Below, in pieces: positions 5,459-5,536 of a DNA stretch of 5,536 nt; the first letter of the stretch is position 1; each line of letters opens with the position of its first letter. This DNA is from Flavobacteriales bacterium. GTDB taxonomy: Bacteria > Bacteroidota > Bacteroidia > Flavobacteriales > Flavobacteriaceae. Location: NCBI GenBank assembly GCA_015494775.1, contig WGAP01000193.1, positions 1 through 5,536 on the forward strand, read 5' to 3'. The notes beneath the pieces were generated by a model. That model had not been told where the DNA came from and did not search any database. It saw only the letters and a program-made list of their open reading frames with translations. Made by a program: the position numbers and the translations under genes.

Positions 5459-5536
5459 TGGGAGCGGTTATTTTTTGCCTCGTTCTTTCTTTTGGGCAAG
5501 CAAAAGAAAGAACGAGGAAAAAAATAACCGCTCCCA
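5459..5536. repeat. 78-nt near-perfect palindrome at the right edge
   Basis: Arms of 36 nt (5459-5494 and 5501-5536) are reverse complements except for one mismatch (G5477 opposite A5518), with the 6-nt loop GGCAAG. The core is TTCTTTCTTTTG / CAAAAGAAAGAA, inside GAGCGGTTATTTTTT / AAAAAAATAACCGCTC. The mirrored layout puts an A-run, not a U-run, after the inner stem on both strands, so it is not an ordinary intrinsic terminator. Palindromes with this core recur in many Bacteroidota intergenic regions as I recall. The arm ends at the last base of the window and may extend further. Confidence 0.85.

Noticed and set aside
5459..5536. Bidirectional intrinsic terminator
   Set aside because: The inner stem is followed by an A-run on both strands where a U-run would be needed.

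Overview
This window most likely comes from a member of the Bacteroidota. The start sites lack Shine-Dalgarno sequences. TAnnTTTG boxes (the Bacteroidota sigma-70 -7 element) lie just upstream of trmB and lysS. The TrmB and LysRS proteins have Bacteroidota-type features, and a small stand-alone HsdR_N-like protein is present. No species can be named from the sequence alone.

Layout, left to right. Positions 1 to about 670 hold the 5' part of an IS1634-type (IS4 superfamily) insertion sequence; its transposase reads leftwards off the window edge. Positions 690-1050 hold three tandem copies of a long hairpin repeat built from CTCTGTG/CACAGAG motifs. Positions 1079-5007 hold four chromosomal genes, all on the minus strand. 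In transcription order they are lysS (lysyl-tRNA synthetase), a PD-(D/E)xK nuclease-like HsdR_N domain protein, a family 2 glycosyltransferase and trmB (tRNA m7G46 methyltransferase). The first three are tightly packed (5-nt gap, then a probable 8-nt overlap) and look like one operon. trmB follows after 65 nt and has its own good promoter. Positions 5059-5536 contain no convincing gene. They hold a GC-rich mosaic of small palindromes, a nested inverted repeat and a 78-nt near-perfect palindrome that ends exactly at the last base.

lysS and trmB both serve translation (tRNA charging and tRNA modification). The glycosyltransferase probably acts in cell-envelope glycan synthesis, and the small nuclease-like protein has no known role. 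I see no defence island, CRISPR array, biosynthetic cluster or other clearly new multi-gene system. The unusual content is the four repeat structures flanking the housekeeping block and the orphan HsdR_N protein. Because both ends of the window lie in repetitive DNA, it may be a whole contig broken at repeats.
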